Assembly: GCA_002633005.1 (NCBI GenBank)
Contig: NMRA01000002.1
Location: 270,876-334,875, forward strand
DNA: 64,000 nucleotides
Reading direction: 5' to 3'
DNA from: Phoronis australis
Taxonomy: Eukaryota; Phoronida; Phoronidae
Part shown: one piece after another, positions 22,659-37,700 of the stretch
Layout: each line of letters opens with the position of its first letter
How positions within the stretch are numbered: position 1 is the stretch's first letter
Made by a program: the position numbers and the translations under genes
Notes under the pieces: generated by a model
Told to the model about the DNA's origin: nothing
Database searches by the model: none
Seen by the model: only the letters and a program-made list of their open reading frames with translations

Positions 22659-22728
22659 GGGGTGAAGTGGAGAAAGCTAAGCTATATTTATGCCGCGATT
22701 TTTGTCTTGATTAACTTCTTAGATTTTG
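22650..22728 (+). CDS. BMPR1: BMPR1 exon 1 (signal peptide)
   Basis: ATG at 22650 starts [10 protein letters not shown], followed by the hydrophobic [16 protein letters not shown] and the donor GTAAGT. The basic n-region and hydrophobic core are typical of a signal peptide. Its phase (1) matches the next supported exon 27 kb away. Linkage is inferred from phase, position and the need for a signal sequence; the sequence itself is not family-conserved. Confidence 0.72.
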
Positions 22729-25700
22729 GTAAGTACTGTTTGGCTTATGCTTATTTAGTACCTGTGACATGTCGTGCAGATTTTCACCTCATGCACTAGT
22801 TTTATTCCTCGTTTTAAGTTGAAAACTTTGTACTCGTTTTCGCAGGGATATCCCGTTGTGTTATCGTAACGAGACTCTGGGAATGAGGCACACAAGCCTG
22901 TTCAACCTTCCCCAGAACAATGTTTCGATGTGAACATTTGATAACTTTCCTTGTGCTTGAATTAGTGAACTATTTGGGAAACTATATTCCATGCTTTGGG
23001 TTGTTTTGAAACTGAGCTTGGGTAGCGTAAATCTTGGGACAGAAGAGAACTTAGTCAAACTTCTGACAGTCCATTCTTTGTTCACAAGCCCCATTCCATA
23101 ATTCCCTGATGGAGACCAGGAGTTGTCAGTTGGACATTTGTCATTGACTGGTATTGGTCCCAGATTTGAAATACTGTGTTTTATACTAATTTCTGCTTTT
23201 TTCAATGTGAATCAAGTCAGTTGGTGGTATTCAAATGATATTTTTTCCATAAAGCCTATTTTAATGAAACTCATTGTCGAGCTCAAACCCCAGCATGTAC
23301 TAGTCTCTATCGTGACTGACCATTGCAGTCTTTTTGAAAAATACCAATTTTAGCATTTGTCCAAAAATGGCCAACAATTTCTGCCTTTGCTATGTACAGT
23401 TATGATGAAGTCAGCAGATACTGATATTTTCATGTTTTACTTAATTTTTCTCTCACATGAAAACTCTAATTCTGGAGATGTTGGCAATTTCTTGTTAGTT
23501 GTTGGGTACATTGGCTCTGTGGATTCTATGTTGCCCTGTTGTGACATAGTGTTAAAATAATGGACCAAATGATTACTGGTGCTACTAATTTTTAAACTAA
23601 ATTTAAAAATAATATGCCGTAGTTTAAATTTTCGGTAACCATATTCTTTGTTGGTATAACAAGTACTGTGGTATCATCCACTGATAAGGTGTCCATTTGA
23701 ATTGAACCCTGCACTTAGTTGTTAAGAAGTTTAAGATTGGACAATGTGAAACAGTCCTGAAATATCAAGTTTTTCGTTGTGATTCGATAAAAACATCTCC
23801 AGCATCAGAATTCCAGCGTTACCGTTTCAATGGAAAATGATTTCTAGCAATCACAACTGTGTTTCCTTACTTCACGAATTGTATAATATTTTCTCATTCT
23901 TCTTGCGATAAGTTTTTGCTGTCTCTTGCATCGGGACTACCGCCATCCCCTCTAATTAATGGTTATGGGTAATAGCTGATGGTTATTACACAATTATCCA
24001 TTGAGGAAAATTAACCTGCATGTGGGTGGGAAGTGATGCTGTTAACAAATTCAATTATTATGGCATTATGTCTGGGCTCAGGGACCTGTGTATTCACTGT
24101 TACTCAATGTGTAAACATTTAACTACTTTACCTTTGCTGTGATTTTATTCCTTCTGTTGTCTAGGGATACAATATATCACTGTTCAAAATGAGGTCATTG
24201 TCAAAGCTTCTTCAGATGCAGAGCTGCTTCATGCAATCACTCATATACATAGGTAGTTGCCTTTCATGTATTCTGAAATTGTGTAAGTTACCAAGCATGA
24301 CCAGGCCGCTGTCTCCTTCCTTCCTCAGGTGCACAGGGCACAATGGCCTGCAATTTTTCAATTATGTTATCTCTGTTTAACAAATATTTACAAATATAAC
24401 AGATTACCAAGCTTTGGTTATTTGTTGTCCAGATTTTGTGGTCCCCATTTCACTTGGATGGTTTTTCACACTCAGCGTTTTGCGTCTTGTTGACTTTGCC
24501 AAGATGGGAACACTGAGAGAAAAAACAGAATATGTTTACTTTGTCTTGCAATGGTAAATGGTGTTTGCTTTATATAATTCAGGACTACTTCGTTGCTAGT
24601 CTGTTTTGGCTCTGTTGTGATGTTACACGGATGAGCTTGCGTTGTGTGCTTTTCTAGCTTTCGAGCTTGGCAGAGTAGGGTATTATGAGTCCATGGCTGT
24701 GGTATCGTACAACAAAACATACTATGGGTACTGCAGTCATGTGATTGGCTTTTGCTGGTCGTATAGTGACCCACCCCCCACAAGTCACTGGTTACCATCG
24801 GTGACCAGTGAAAATGAGTGTGAACTGTTTGAGAAATATTTGTTTACTTGATGCAAATGCCATTGGTGTTTACTCAAACAAGTATGATTACAATAACTGG
24901 TTCATGGACTGTTGCTGCGGCAACTGTAAAATCTGAGCACCACACAAATTGACCTTTTTTCATTTCTTGAGGGTTTCTAATATTATTACGAATGCTCACT
25001 GTTTTTTATCTTGAGTTTAACCTTTGTTTTCGTACTACATATCGTCAATGAAAAATGCGATAATCTCACTTGTCTGCCATGTTGTGTATTAATTTTGGTG
25101 ACAATTTACTATATGATCCACTTTTCCATAATTTCAAGGATTCAGAACTGTTGATCACAAACGAAAAATGTGTGCTGCTGTTCTTAACATATCCTTAAAA
25201 AGTCAATAATCTCTTGTATTTTACGAATAGGCAATTTTTGTTCAAAATTCAACACCAAAGTTGCTATTTTTTTCTAGTCAGCTACCTTGTTAAAATTAAA
25301 GTAGAAGTTATATCAAGTTCTGATTTAGGATGACTGAATAGTGCCAACTGTACTAAACTGTGGAAATAAACATTTTCTCGCTGTGCATTTTTGTTGACAA
25401 ATACAGATGAAGAACTGCCTTGTTCTGCTCAGTTTAACCCAGGGCTTAGCCCAAAAATTTGGATGACATTGTATACAAAACCCCTTAGGGGAAACCATTC
25501 TCATGCTCCTAGCAGTGATTGTGATCAGTTGGTCTGCTGGACCATGGTTTATAGTCCCTACTGGACCATGGTTTATGGTCCTGTTGTAAGGGTGAAGTAT
25601 GCAGCTTAAATAAAAGACCTACACAGTTGTTCAAAGCATCAGTATTTCTGCACTCAAAATGTGTCAGTCTTTATTGCAGGAGATCATTTTTCACCCCTTC

Positions 25701-28700
25701 ACTGTTTCTGCGCTCACTACCTGAGTATTTTTAGCTGATCTTCAACTCGTATCCTGAACTTAAATTCAACAGACCGTTGCCTTGGTAGAGACTGGGGTTT
25801 AGAATTTCTGGTAAATTCGTACTGTTCTGTCTCTCCTCACCAGTTGAAAGTTTTGATATTTTTTGCTGTTACAGTTCTGTAAATTGTCGGTGTACGGTTT
25901 CAATATCAGTACATCGCTTTACTTTCAGACGAGGTAATTCTCTAGAGTGTTAAATCGCATTGTTCTGTGGTTTCTAGTTTTGCTTGTAGGTGTATGGTAA
26001 CTAGATGGAGTGCCTCTGGATCTGGCTGTGGTAGGGGTTATGACTTTTCTGAGTCTGTTCTTTGGTTGTAAACATTAGTAACAATTCAAGAAGTTGTCCC
26101 GGTTCAAAGGATGATATTTTGTTTTCGAAATGAACGAATTTGTTATCTGAAGTGCAACGCAGCTTTTTGTTGTAAAAAACGCAGCCATTTTCTGAGTTCA
26201 CATGATGTTTGAGCAAAGGGCAGATCTCCCATAGCATTTGCCATGTGAAGAAGAATTCATACTTGAATGTTTCTTAGACTTTTTATCTTCTGCCTGATGA
26301 CCATTCCCAAGATTGGTTGACAGATCTGCCTTCCTGTCGGTAGCAGGTCTGTTAGAATGTAACTTGAGGATTAAGCTCTTTTCGCATATGGTGACCACAG
26401 ACCAGTGTGATTTGGTTTACTGGTAGATCTAGATTTTTTGACTTAGGTTTGTACCATCCACCATTTCTGATCATGTTTAAAAGGGGGGATTGAAGTCTGC
26501 CTATGTTGGCTGAAGGTTCACTTGGCTAGTCAGAGAGAGGCAGAGTTACCTCTCAGAAGAGTGCAACACTTATCACCTCCCTCTGTCTTCCAATCTTGTG
26601 TTGATGTAACCTGTCTGTGTGCAGGGAGCTTCAGGCTTGCACCTGTTGACTGGAGTATTTGCTGGAATGTTTATGGTATTTTATGCTTCACCAGCAAGTG
26701 ACCTGGGTGTTTATGTGTTGGGTGGTATCCTTAGTTACAGTCAGATATGTTGACGATTGAGATTGATGCATTGAAAAAAATGCCAGTAGTCACTTGATAG
26801 TCAAGTTGATCTCCTAATATCGGAAGACATTTCATGCCTGATATCCGTGTTTAAGTTATGCAGATTCAAATTTGAGTTTGTGCGTTTTGCAACGACTCAA
26901 TTTTATTTTATTGCGGACAAGGCCCACACTTTGTGTATACACGAACCTCGGAAATGTAAATAAGTGAACTACTTACTGAACATGTCCTCACTATTAAGTA
27001 CTGTAATCAGCTGGATCAATTTTGGTAAAATATATTTCAAAATATTGTTGTAAACACAGGTCTGCACATTTTGTTTTAAGAACGGTTGTTATCCAGTCTT
27101 GTGTGGCTACCTTGGGTGCTAGATTCCTCAACTAAATTAATACGTTGAGATTTGGGAGAGTGAGGCAAATGTGGCATCATGCAAAAATCAAAAAAAATTA
27201 ACAACGTAGTCTATCAAATTCCATGATTCTGGCCTCAGATTGGTCGATGGTCGTTTTGCAGTGTTTAGTCTTTCTTTCTAAAGGTGACGCTGTTCTTTTT
27301 CCAGTTTTGAGAAACAACTTGAGTAAAGCATGCAGCAACTTATGAGCAAACCGGCACGGAGCTATGTCATATTTCAATGGAAAAAGGTGTTACAATTGCT
27401 TGGTTGTTTTTTTATGAATCAGAATCTCGTCTCCATTGAATGCACGCTAATTCATTTGATAGACATTATTGAAAGTGCATCAGTACTATGCGGGTGGATT
27501 GAGTGCCATCTCCCCTATTCATGCCGTATGTACCAAAACTGATCCTGCTTTGTGGTCATAGCTGAATAAATCATCAAGTTTTGTAATCAAGTTTAGCGTG
27601 TCATTTTATGTGTTGGGTAAAGAACATATATAAATACCCATTGAATACAGTACACACTGCGTCTTGCAGAGAGGTGCTTTCCCATTAGAGGAATTTCGGT
27701 TTACTGTAGCTTCACCAAAACTTCGATTACCTTTCCCACTAGACAGTGATATCGAAGTTATCGCTATATGGCACTTCAGTCATCGGAGAAAAATTTGCTC
27801 GTAGTCTCTTACGAAGTATGAGTGGTGGGTTCAAGGCTAACTGAACATTGTTCTCCTGCCACTTACCAGTGTTTATGAAAATGATCAGTGTCATTCTTCA
27901 TCTGATGCGTGTTCTTTTATATTTATGAATTGAAATGTACCAACGTAAACTGACTCATTTTGTGGGGGTATTGATCTCATTGAGTCTCGTGTGATTCTAT
28001 CGCCAAAGTTTCCTCCTGCACCGCAGCTTCGGTGAGTACCGAAGCTTTGCTTTTTAAGTCGGCGTTAGCCTTTCTCACATACCGAAAGCAAGTTGTGAGT
28101 TACCACTGCAACTTGTCACCATTTAGAAATTGTATATGTTTGCGAAAAATGAAAAATCTTAACAATGTTTCTTAACAATGGGCGAAACTATCTAAGGATA
28201 ACGTAGTAGCAGAAGGTCATAATGCAACATGATAAAATTATACAAGACTGAGTTGGTATTCAATGTATTCTGTGAAGTGAGACCACCAAATACCATATGT
28301 ATCGATGTTGGCTTTCAATCCTCAAGTAAGTCCAAGTTCCATGAAGAGAAATACCTGGGCATCCAGTTAGAAGTTGTACCCATGGAAATACCAAGTGATT
28401 GCAAAACCAAATTACCCATGTGGGTGATGATAATATCAAGTCAAATTACCCACCAAGAGCTCCATGATAGTATACAAGGCTTGGGATTTTCTTCTTTTTA
28501 GAGGATTTTTTTCTTTTTTGGTTTCAATTTCCTCGGATTTCATTTCCAGTTGCCTCTTTCTTTGTCTCTTTTTACCATTTTATTGACTTTTTTCATGCAA
28601 AAATATTTATTTCAGTTAAATTTTACAATACCAAAAATGTATCTATCACAAAAGACTATTTGTGGAACGATGCATCACCTGGAAAATTTTCCTCTTTGTT

Positions 28701-31700
28701 TGTCATTGGTCATTCCAAGCCCTGAGTCTAAGATACTCTGCAGAGATGACGGCACATTCATGTCAACCCCTTCTTTGGAGAACCCTCCACTCCTAGGTTG
28801 CGAGGATAATATAGCATCAGTAGCACTCTTGAAAATCGAAAGCACAACCCAGTAGAAGTTTACTGAACCTTGAGTCATCAGAGTGCCATGCACTTGTTTA
28901 CTATTGAGCTTTGCTATGATGGAATGAGATTTTAGTCTGTTGTTGTGGTTGGTCTCTGTGTTGGACAGTCTTCCATGAATTTTCATGTTGTTCAAGTGAA
29001 ACAGCATGTAAATTATGTTGATGTTGTGTGTTATGCTCTCTTGATGGTCAGATTTATCACTGTTGGCTAATACATGGTTATTATTGGTGACCATCAAGAT
29101 AAAGCCTGTTCATAGACAGGTATGCCAATGTATTTTGGGACAATATCTCTGTGAACACTATTAGGGTAAAAAAAAAATCAGTTTTGGACGCGTAATACGG
29201 GTGACAAGTGAAATGTCATTTTGCCAAATTTGTCGGTTTTTGTTAGCCCCTCATACAAAAGCAGAGCGTTCTAAAAACAATTCCTACCAGCATTTTGGAG
29301 AACAACGCATAAGGCAGTATCTGAACATTTCATGTGAATGTGATCACTTATTTCTGAGATATGATGTTCTGAATTTTCCAAAATTTGGACATATTACTCG
29401 GGTCCTACATCAAGATATACATATTCCTCATTATTGTTTCTAGTTTAAGGAACTCGAGACTTAACTCAGAAATTTGGTCTTATGCTCCACACAAGTGTTT
29501 TTGAAAAATACATAAATCTCACTTGAGCAAAAATGCAACGTCTCTGTGAATATACGCATTTAAGTGCTAGTTTGTTAGATAATTTCTGTAAATTATTTCT
29601 GGATTATGATGCGGTTATAAAATGGCTAAACCTTTATGGAATGTGTAAGAAAAAGAAAAAATTTCAGTCTTAAAGTCATAGGTGCCACTCCAAAGTTTTT
29701 GCTTGTTTTGGCTGGAAAAACCAGGTTTTGGCATCTCCAACAGTCTTCTCCACAGAGTGTACAAAATCTGAAAACGTGAGCTCCGTTATTGGGTGACAAT
29801 CTTCAAAAACCTTGCATATTGTCTATTGAAACTGATTCTAAAGTCGATTTTTCCATCTTTTGCCACTGCCAGAAGTGCAGCCAGCCGGCTGCTTAAAAAA
29901 TACACCAAATCAGTCATCATTTGCATGCAATTACTAAAAACTTAGAGACATTGCGTTCAGACTGCCAAAACCCTACATTATAGAAATCTGGTCAAGGTTG
30001 GGTGTCTTAAGCCAGGTTTATTTACAAATACAAAATGTCTGCTAAATTTCTACTTCTTGCTTGCATCAGTGAAGATTTAAGAAAAGCCACGACTGAGCAA
30101 AAAGTGAGTAAAGGGTTCAACAACTGCCAATCTTTCACTCAGAATAGACTCCAAAATCAAGCAAATACCAGTTACAGCCTTCACATGCATCAGAAAACTT
30201 AAAATGCCTGCAGCCAACCCAGCAGGCGCCAATTTTTAATGAAATTGGGAAAGGTAAATTCAACTGCGGCTGAAAAATATTAAGTGCCACCTCAAGTCAC
30301 TTGTCATCAAATGGGTCCCTGGTGGTATTGAGGAGTTTAGAGCAGTTTTAGAGGAGGTTTACAAAATTATCGATTTTCTAGAAAAATTGAACTTTTGTCA
30401 ACGTTCGCAAGTCATGCGAAATCTGCAGCATGCTGTGTTAATGCACTACGGATTACAAGTTGTAGTCATACGCGAAGAATTTTAGTAATCACATATCCAC
30501 TGTATCTCGCAGAATGGTCTATTCAAAAGTCACTGTACAATGAAGATGAATAGGGCTTAACCTTGTAGACTGGTGAAATTCGACCGTCTGTACCAGATGA
30601 AGCGCATGGACACGAAACAAAGTAACCCGATCTGATGTTGTTCTAGCACTGGTTTCTTGTTTTATGAAAATGGTCTTGGTATCCTATTGCTGCCATGTGT
30701 TTTATTGAGTGTCTGATTTCCAAAGAACAAGTTGTCAACTGGTTTAGGATTCCAATTTTCAGCTTGAATGCCCATATTGTATCGGCCTTTCATTGTCAAG
30801 TTACATTTAACAACTTATTAAAGCACTAGTTACCCTCCTAGACTTCACAGTGCCTTTCCTCTGAGCTTCAATGGCTTTGAATGCTTTGCTAGTTACCTTT
30901 GGTCCCCAAATATTTTGTCAGTTTCTCCCTGTAGCTGTAGTCTTCCCAGTGACTCATCTTGGGTTTCAAACTTGGGGTGCAAACTTAAGACTTTAGATAG
31001 GGTGCATGAAGCGCAAAGAGGGTCGGGGATGGGTGTTGTTTTCAGAGGTTTAGCTGTCATAGTGTTCAATTTGGTGACCTGCAGATTTTGTTTGGAAACG
31101 TGGTATAAGGTCCAAGTACTCAAAATACTACATAAAGTAAGCAGATGAAATTCGGAATGGTTAGGCAGAATAGGAAAGCCCTTGTTCGTCTTACCTCAGG
31201 AGGTGAGTTTGCTCGTTATTGGGCCTGAGACGGGGAAAATTGCCCATCATCGAGCATGCGAGACACTCCCAATTTTTGCGGCAGAACAAAAAATGCACGT
31301 GATCTCAGGCGCTGCGGTGAACATTTGCTGAGTTCATAGGTTTTTCGTTAGATTTATCTCATTTATTTCATTTTCGGCTTTTGCCAACAAAGTTTGGCGA
31401 CCCCAGTTCCTGTTTGGCGACCTGGGAATTTTGCTTGGTTGCATTTGGAAGTTGACGTTGTGTTGAGCCGTGTGTCAAGTTTCAAATCTGGCAGATTAAT
31501 TGAGAACTCATATCCACACTATTTTCAAAGCTTGTCGCCAATGAGTTCAAAGGATTCACCAGCTGCAATAGTGCTGAGAAGTTATACCCGACAATCATGG
31601 CTTATGACTGAGTATTTATTGAAATCAGGTTGCTAATTTTAAGTTTGAATAAAATTTATTAGTCTCTTTCGTTCGTCATGAGCTTGCCTGGCTATGTAAT

Positions 31701-34700
31701 CTTCAAGTTCTGTACCAGATGCAATATCTATAAAACCATTGTTAATTAAAATGACATGGCAAAAAGTCACCATTTGATTTATCCGTTTTTAATTTGATTC
31801 CTACCCTTAAAGTACACTGACTCCACCTTCAGTAGATGACAACAACTATTTTCCAAGGAACATGTGTAGGTTTCGATAGTAACCAATTCACCAAGAGCTA
31901 GAGTTAATGAATTTGATATTTACAGTATTTATGAAGGAGAAGCTGTGATCAAAGACACAGGGAGGCAGAGAGTGACACCTTTCTCAAGTTAGCTGCAACA
32001 TGCATTTATCCCTAGCTTGAGTGAATAGTTATGTCTCATCATGTAGAGAATAATTACTTAGGCTAATCTGTGGGTCATGCCTGCTCGTAAATCAGTTTAC
32101 AGGGGAAGCAGCCATTTTTTGATGTTGCGTTTAATAAACATACATAGCCTGGGTTGTCTTGGAAATAGTTTTTCGGTGGTAATTACTGTTCTCTTGCCTG
32201 TTTTTACTATGCATGTAATAAAAGAGAGTGATGTAATGGCCCGATACTGAAGTTGTTGCTGGTTGATGTTTGGGGTTGTCGGAGTTATCACAAGATGGTA
32301 CTTTGAAAACATATTGCAGGTGTTATTTTTTAAAACTGGAGTATTATTTTTTGTGGTCTGATAATAACTGAAATGAAATGAAATGCTTCTAGCAGTAGAA
32401 TGGTGAGGGTTTGAAATTATCGAATAAAAATGAAGTTCGTGTGCCATTATTGAAAGTGACACCTGCTGGTAACTCCGATGACACTGACATTATGGTTTCA
32501 CACGGCATCCAAGTGTTGACTCTCTGCTGTTAAATCCACCTGTGAAGTTAATTTGTGCTGAAGTTAACTGTCCATGTCGACTGACTCTCCAAAGCACCTC
32601 CATGTCAAGGTTAGTACAACTTTTAGTAAATAAAATATGGCCAGTGTCAACCCATGGGTGTTTTGGGAATGTGGTCTTGAATCTAAGTTAAGAATGGAAG
32701 TTAAAACAAGTGAATTTATCAGCAGAGCACTGATGCATTGATGTGCTTTGATTGGTTGACTTTGGTGTTATCTGCTGGTGTTTCTGTCAATAACGGTACA
32801 TGCAGTGGCGTTATTTGGTATTTTATTCCGATATTCACCATTCTGCAACTCTTTTTATTTGAGGACGTACTCAACAGTTCATATTAAAAAAGATGGCTAC
32901 ATTTTTGTAGCCTCATCTTGATGACCAACTCATCAAACTACGTTAACTTTGGTGTCAATTAACTTCCAAAGCCCAGTTCAGCTAATTTGGTAGTTTTCGG
33001 TCATTCTTCTCTGATGCAGTTTCCTAGGAAATGCCATGGAAACACAAAATTTAAATACTGTAATTTAGAGTTCATGGACATGTTGCTGTGTGTATAAATA
33101 AGAAACAATTCATATACACTATTTTATATGTTAATTGGACAGGAAAATTTATTTTGCAGCATGAACCACTTTTAATTATACAAAAAAAGTGTTTGATGTT
33201 TGAAGCCTATGGATTTGGTTTATACTGAGTTGTCAATTCTTGAATACTTACCAATTCAGAGCCAATGTCTCTAAATGCTTTCTGGGTTTGCTTTGATTTG
33301 AGTATTTCTGGTTCCTTTGGGAATACAGTTGTCTTGTGGGAACTCTTGGCTATCTCACACGTTTATAGAAAGGTAGGTCTCCCAGAACTAGTTAATTGAT
33401 TGATCTCTCTAGCTAGAGACCACACTGAGCATCATAACTGTTGTGATTGGCTATTTCTTGCTTTGAGATATTCAAGAACAACTCGTGGAAACAATATAAT
33501 TTGCCCACTAATGTCATTGTCACAAATGTAATATAGTTATGGTAATTCTCCACCAAGTTAGCACATTCACCTCATTTCGCACACCTAAACTTGTGTTGAA
33601 ATAGTGTTTTGTCTCCTATTTATTTCACGCCAGGTTCCAGGGTGGGAATTTCTGGCCTCACATAATTTGCTCATGGTCAGTTTTCAGGCAAACCCATGTA
33701 GTTAATCCTAGTAATACATACCATTTCAATTATATTAATAAGGTCTGACCACTGTATAGCAGTTTTTACATGGAGGGGGGGGCAGTTGTCACCGTGGGAG
33801 TTGTCACGGTGCAATCTGCTCCAGTTAACAGGGCTTGGAATTTTCCGCGGAAACGTGGATTTCCGCTTTTTTGAAATGTGCTTAGTATTTCAGCGTAAAA
33901 AAATCGGATTTGATATGAAATTTCCGCGGCAAATTCCTTTCTTACTGGGGCGTTGCAGACGACGTTCACCTCGGAAAGCGGAAGTTGCTCTTTATGTTTC
34001 GGAGGAACGTAAATTGTCAACATTGCCGGGGCATCTGGGTAAAGCGTGGTGTGATTTTCAATGGCGACTCGTGTTATTGTTAAGCGCGGCGACAAATACT
34101 ACCGCTCTGCAGCCAAAATTGTGTGGGTTGGGAGTGGACGGGCGAGCGAAAAGGACGCAGACACATGCTACTGATGGTGGTAACGTTTTTTTTTTTTTTT
34201 TTTAGTCCTCCCGATTTTTGTGGCGGAAAGGTTCACATTGACCATTTCAAAGGCTGGTTATCGGGCATGATTTGGGCCGTAAAAGTTTCCGCGTTTTTTG
34301 TCATTGGTCATTCCAAGCCCTGAGTTAAGTCGCATAAATTACACTACATTAAGATCTGCATACTGGATCAGCATAAGTCATTTACTCGAAGACTGTCTGC
34401 GCATGCTTGCATAAACAATAGGGAAGGTCCAAAACGTGTAGAATGCGAGGGGATCACCCGCATATATGCTACTGCACAAGTGCATTGAAAAATGATCTCT
34501 TTCTGCCCTGCCCCCGTTGTGTTTAGACATGTAGTTGCAACTTGAGCAACTGATCGAGTACGTCTCACTCCACCTCTTAAACCAGTGTCAAAAATGGCCA
34601 CTGCGGTGTCAACTTGCTCCATGTCAGTCGTGTTTACACACACACTTGCACCTGATCAACTGTTCCGTGTTAATTGGTCCGTGACAACTGTCTCCCGTGT

Positions 34701-37700
34701 AAGTGCGGCTTGTATTCACCACTTCATTCGTCCATTCTTACGGGATATCTGTGTTGCAAACATACATGACGGGGTGTTGGCTTTGCTTGGTTACTCGGTT
34801 AATTTCGCACGTTCGTCATCCAGGAAGTGTGTATATTCAGTTTATTTTATGCACCCCCCACTATCAGAAAATATGTTTGATTTATTTTGTGAAAAGTAAG
34901 TGGAGAATTACCTTATTTTGTTGAGTAGCATTTTGGTTACCATGGTTATACGGTAGTCCTTTCTATGTTGTTTAATTCTTGAGAGAGGTTACAGTTCTCC
35001 GTTTACTAACATCATTGCCAGATAGTTTCTTCTCTTCCTGGTATATATGTGGTTTAGTATCAAGTGTTTTAGATTGGGTGATATAGCTTGTATTACTTTC
35101 CTGGTCTTTCAGAGCCTTGGTTTGCTAGCCACTTAAGTTCCCATTTCCTGTGAAGAATTTGTGATAATCAATTAGGAAGGTTTGTTTTATTATAAACAAT
35201 GTGACTATAAGCAATACTAGGCTTATGTTAGAGTCAGATTAGTAATTTCCTACACTGGGCATATCTAAAGGCTCTTTCGTACTGTCTCAACTCCGGTCTG
35301 AGCAGAGTGTCAATGTAAACTGCGAAGTTAATGGAACCGCTCACACCGCCTTCAGTAGTTAACGGACATCGAAGTAAGCGGTAGGTGACGCTGTCGTCGA
35401 TCAAAGTAATCACTAAGTAGCGCTGATGCATTGCTTACACACTAAGGTTTTTAATGTGACAATTTGAGAACATTTGCATGTGCTGATTGATATAAAATTT
35501 ATTTCTAATTTGATTGGTGATTATTCGATCAAAATATCAGTGACTATTAGCGATGACACTGCCCTTTAGTTGTTGAGGATAACAGTGGTCCCTGGCGATA
35601 ACTTTGATGGGACCAAAGTTGACTGCTCATACCGCACCGCAGCGTCGACGCTCCACTGTTAAATCCACCTGTTTACTGCGAAGTAAACTGGTGCCGTTAA
35701 CTTCGATCTTGCACTGAAGTTAACCGTTCATACTGACTGCAACTCCCCAAAACATTGATGCATCACCATTAGTGTAAAAAGGCCTACCGTATTCGCCCTA
35801 ATAAGCACCTAGGGCACTTAGAAAAATTCGCTTCAGGAAGGGGGGTGGGCGCTTATTATAGCCCAAAGTGGTTGAAACCTGGTCTCCAAAACAGGTGAAA
35901 TCGTAAGGGTCCTGGGGTCGGGTAGGGCCTGATGATTAAGCGAAGCGCTTTGAATCAGAAGCAAATTCGTCCAACTTACCGTAGTTATAATTACTGTTAG
36001 TACTACCAGTAGCTGCTACAATTTTGTTATTATTGTTCATCTACACCCTATCTCTAACGGATAGGCTAGGGCTGGACCTTTTCCGCAGGGGGGTCAATCG
36101 AACTCCCGAAATGATGTTTGTTTGAAGATCGTCTGTGTGCGTGAGTGAACGAGCGCGTGCGTGTCATCAGAGTTCATTTGCCAGAGTTAACGCGATGTAA
36201 CAATCTAGGTGTGCATTGTAACTAAAGAAAATAACTCAAGCAATAAAGCAGAACGTGTTTTATTTAGTACTTATTGGTCTCATCTGCTAAAAAACGTTCG
36301 AGAATTGTCTCGGTAAGGCCGATATCGAGTTGCCGGATGATTGGATGCCTGACGGTCTAAAAGTTATTTTTCGGGAGACTCGGAAGTGTTCACTATCAGT
36401 GGGTCATTTTGACTTTATAAACACCAATTACGATTAACTTAATAATTCCTCCTAAAAATAACACAAACGTTTTTATGGTATCAGAAACTTTCGGAAATAA
36501 GTGCCAGTATTTATTTCTTGCCGATGCTATGCTACCCGTTTCATGAATGGATAGTTCCCGAAGAATAATCTTCGATGACAGGTACTTGGCTAATGTAGCA
36601 CGCGCTTCTTGGCCACGTACTTTTAACAATGGTCAAGTTTTTATCAGTCTTCGATTCGCGGTTTTTAAGCATACAAAGAAATTTGGATTCCTTTTGAGGG
36701 AGAAGATATGTACAGGAAAGATACAATACAATACAATCCCCGTTGACTAGTACGCTGCGCTGCGTCTAATTAAGAGTAGTACGTTGTCAATGCTTGGCAA
36801 TGAGAGCAACTAAAAATACCGGTATTCCGGCAGTCAACAGGAATTCTTGGGGACACGACCATTTGTGGAAGGAATCACGTTAATTTTTTTTTTCTGAAAT
36901 ATTTCCTGGATTTTGAAATACGTGAGAACACAAGTATTCAGTTCAACTGCTGGGATAATTTGACAGATATTAGAAAAAATAATTAATAATTGTTCAGGGA
37001 TTTAACAATTCATTACAATGACAGAAGAATGAGCGTTGTTGAATTCTGCAACTCCAGCTAAATACTCCGGGGGCTATCCCTGTGTCTGGGTTTATTGCCT
37101 GAATGGTTTCCGTGACAACTGAGTTAGGACACTACCTATATGCTTTTCTAATATTATGGTTAAAAACACAGTTGATTAAACGTCAATGTTTTATGCTCTG
37201 AAATTATTATCTATCACGTTTCCTCGACATATCAAGAGTCCTTCTTGGTAAGCACTCCGCTTCAGTTCCGAGTTTGAAAATCATGACACTGAATCCAGTG
37301 ACTGTGGTATTCCCCAAACTGAATTCTCGGCCAGTAACAAAAACAATTTATCATTCAATAACCGCAGAAAATGTCGAGACCCACTCCGAAACTGGTACTT
37401 TGATTTATTTTGGTGGAGCATAGAATCGTGTTTGAAAAATCACGAAGAAGTCCTTGTTTTCTAAGATTTTACTGTTTGCCGATTACTAGTAAATACTGTA
37501 CAATCACACTATATGACAGAATATTAATCAAATTGATATTGTCAATAGTAGTTTCCATAAAGTGTATCAACTGGTGTCAATGTTTCATTGTAAATTGACA
37601 TTTTCTTGGAGGTTGTTCAGGTTTGTGTTGAAAAATAACTAGTGTCCAGCATCTTGGTGGGAGAAGTTGCATTTTTTTTCGATTTGCTTAAAAATTTTAG

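Noticed and set aside
25405-25490. Possible extra BMPR1 exon (acceptor-like ACAG then [13 protein letters not shown])
   Set aside because: Phase would fit exon 1, but there is no convincing donor and no resemblance to BMPR1 N-terminal regions.
28675-29097. 140-codon minus-strand frame
   Set aside because: Its start-distal end is the terminus of the CAGGGC element and the rest has no family signature.
33766-34095. Minus-strand frame across the long CAGGGC element, considered as transposase remnant
   Set aside because: No DDE/hAT dimerisation motif, and the frame crosses the element boundary into flanking DNA.
36715-36736. ATACAATACAATACAAT short repeat
   Set aside because: Too short to be more than a microsatellite seed.
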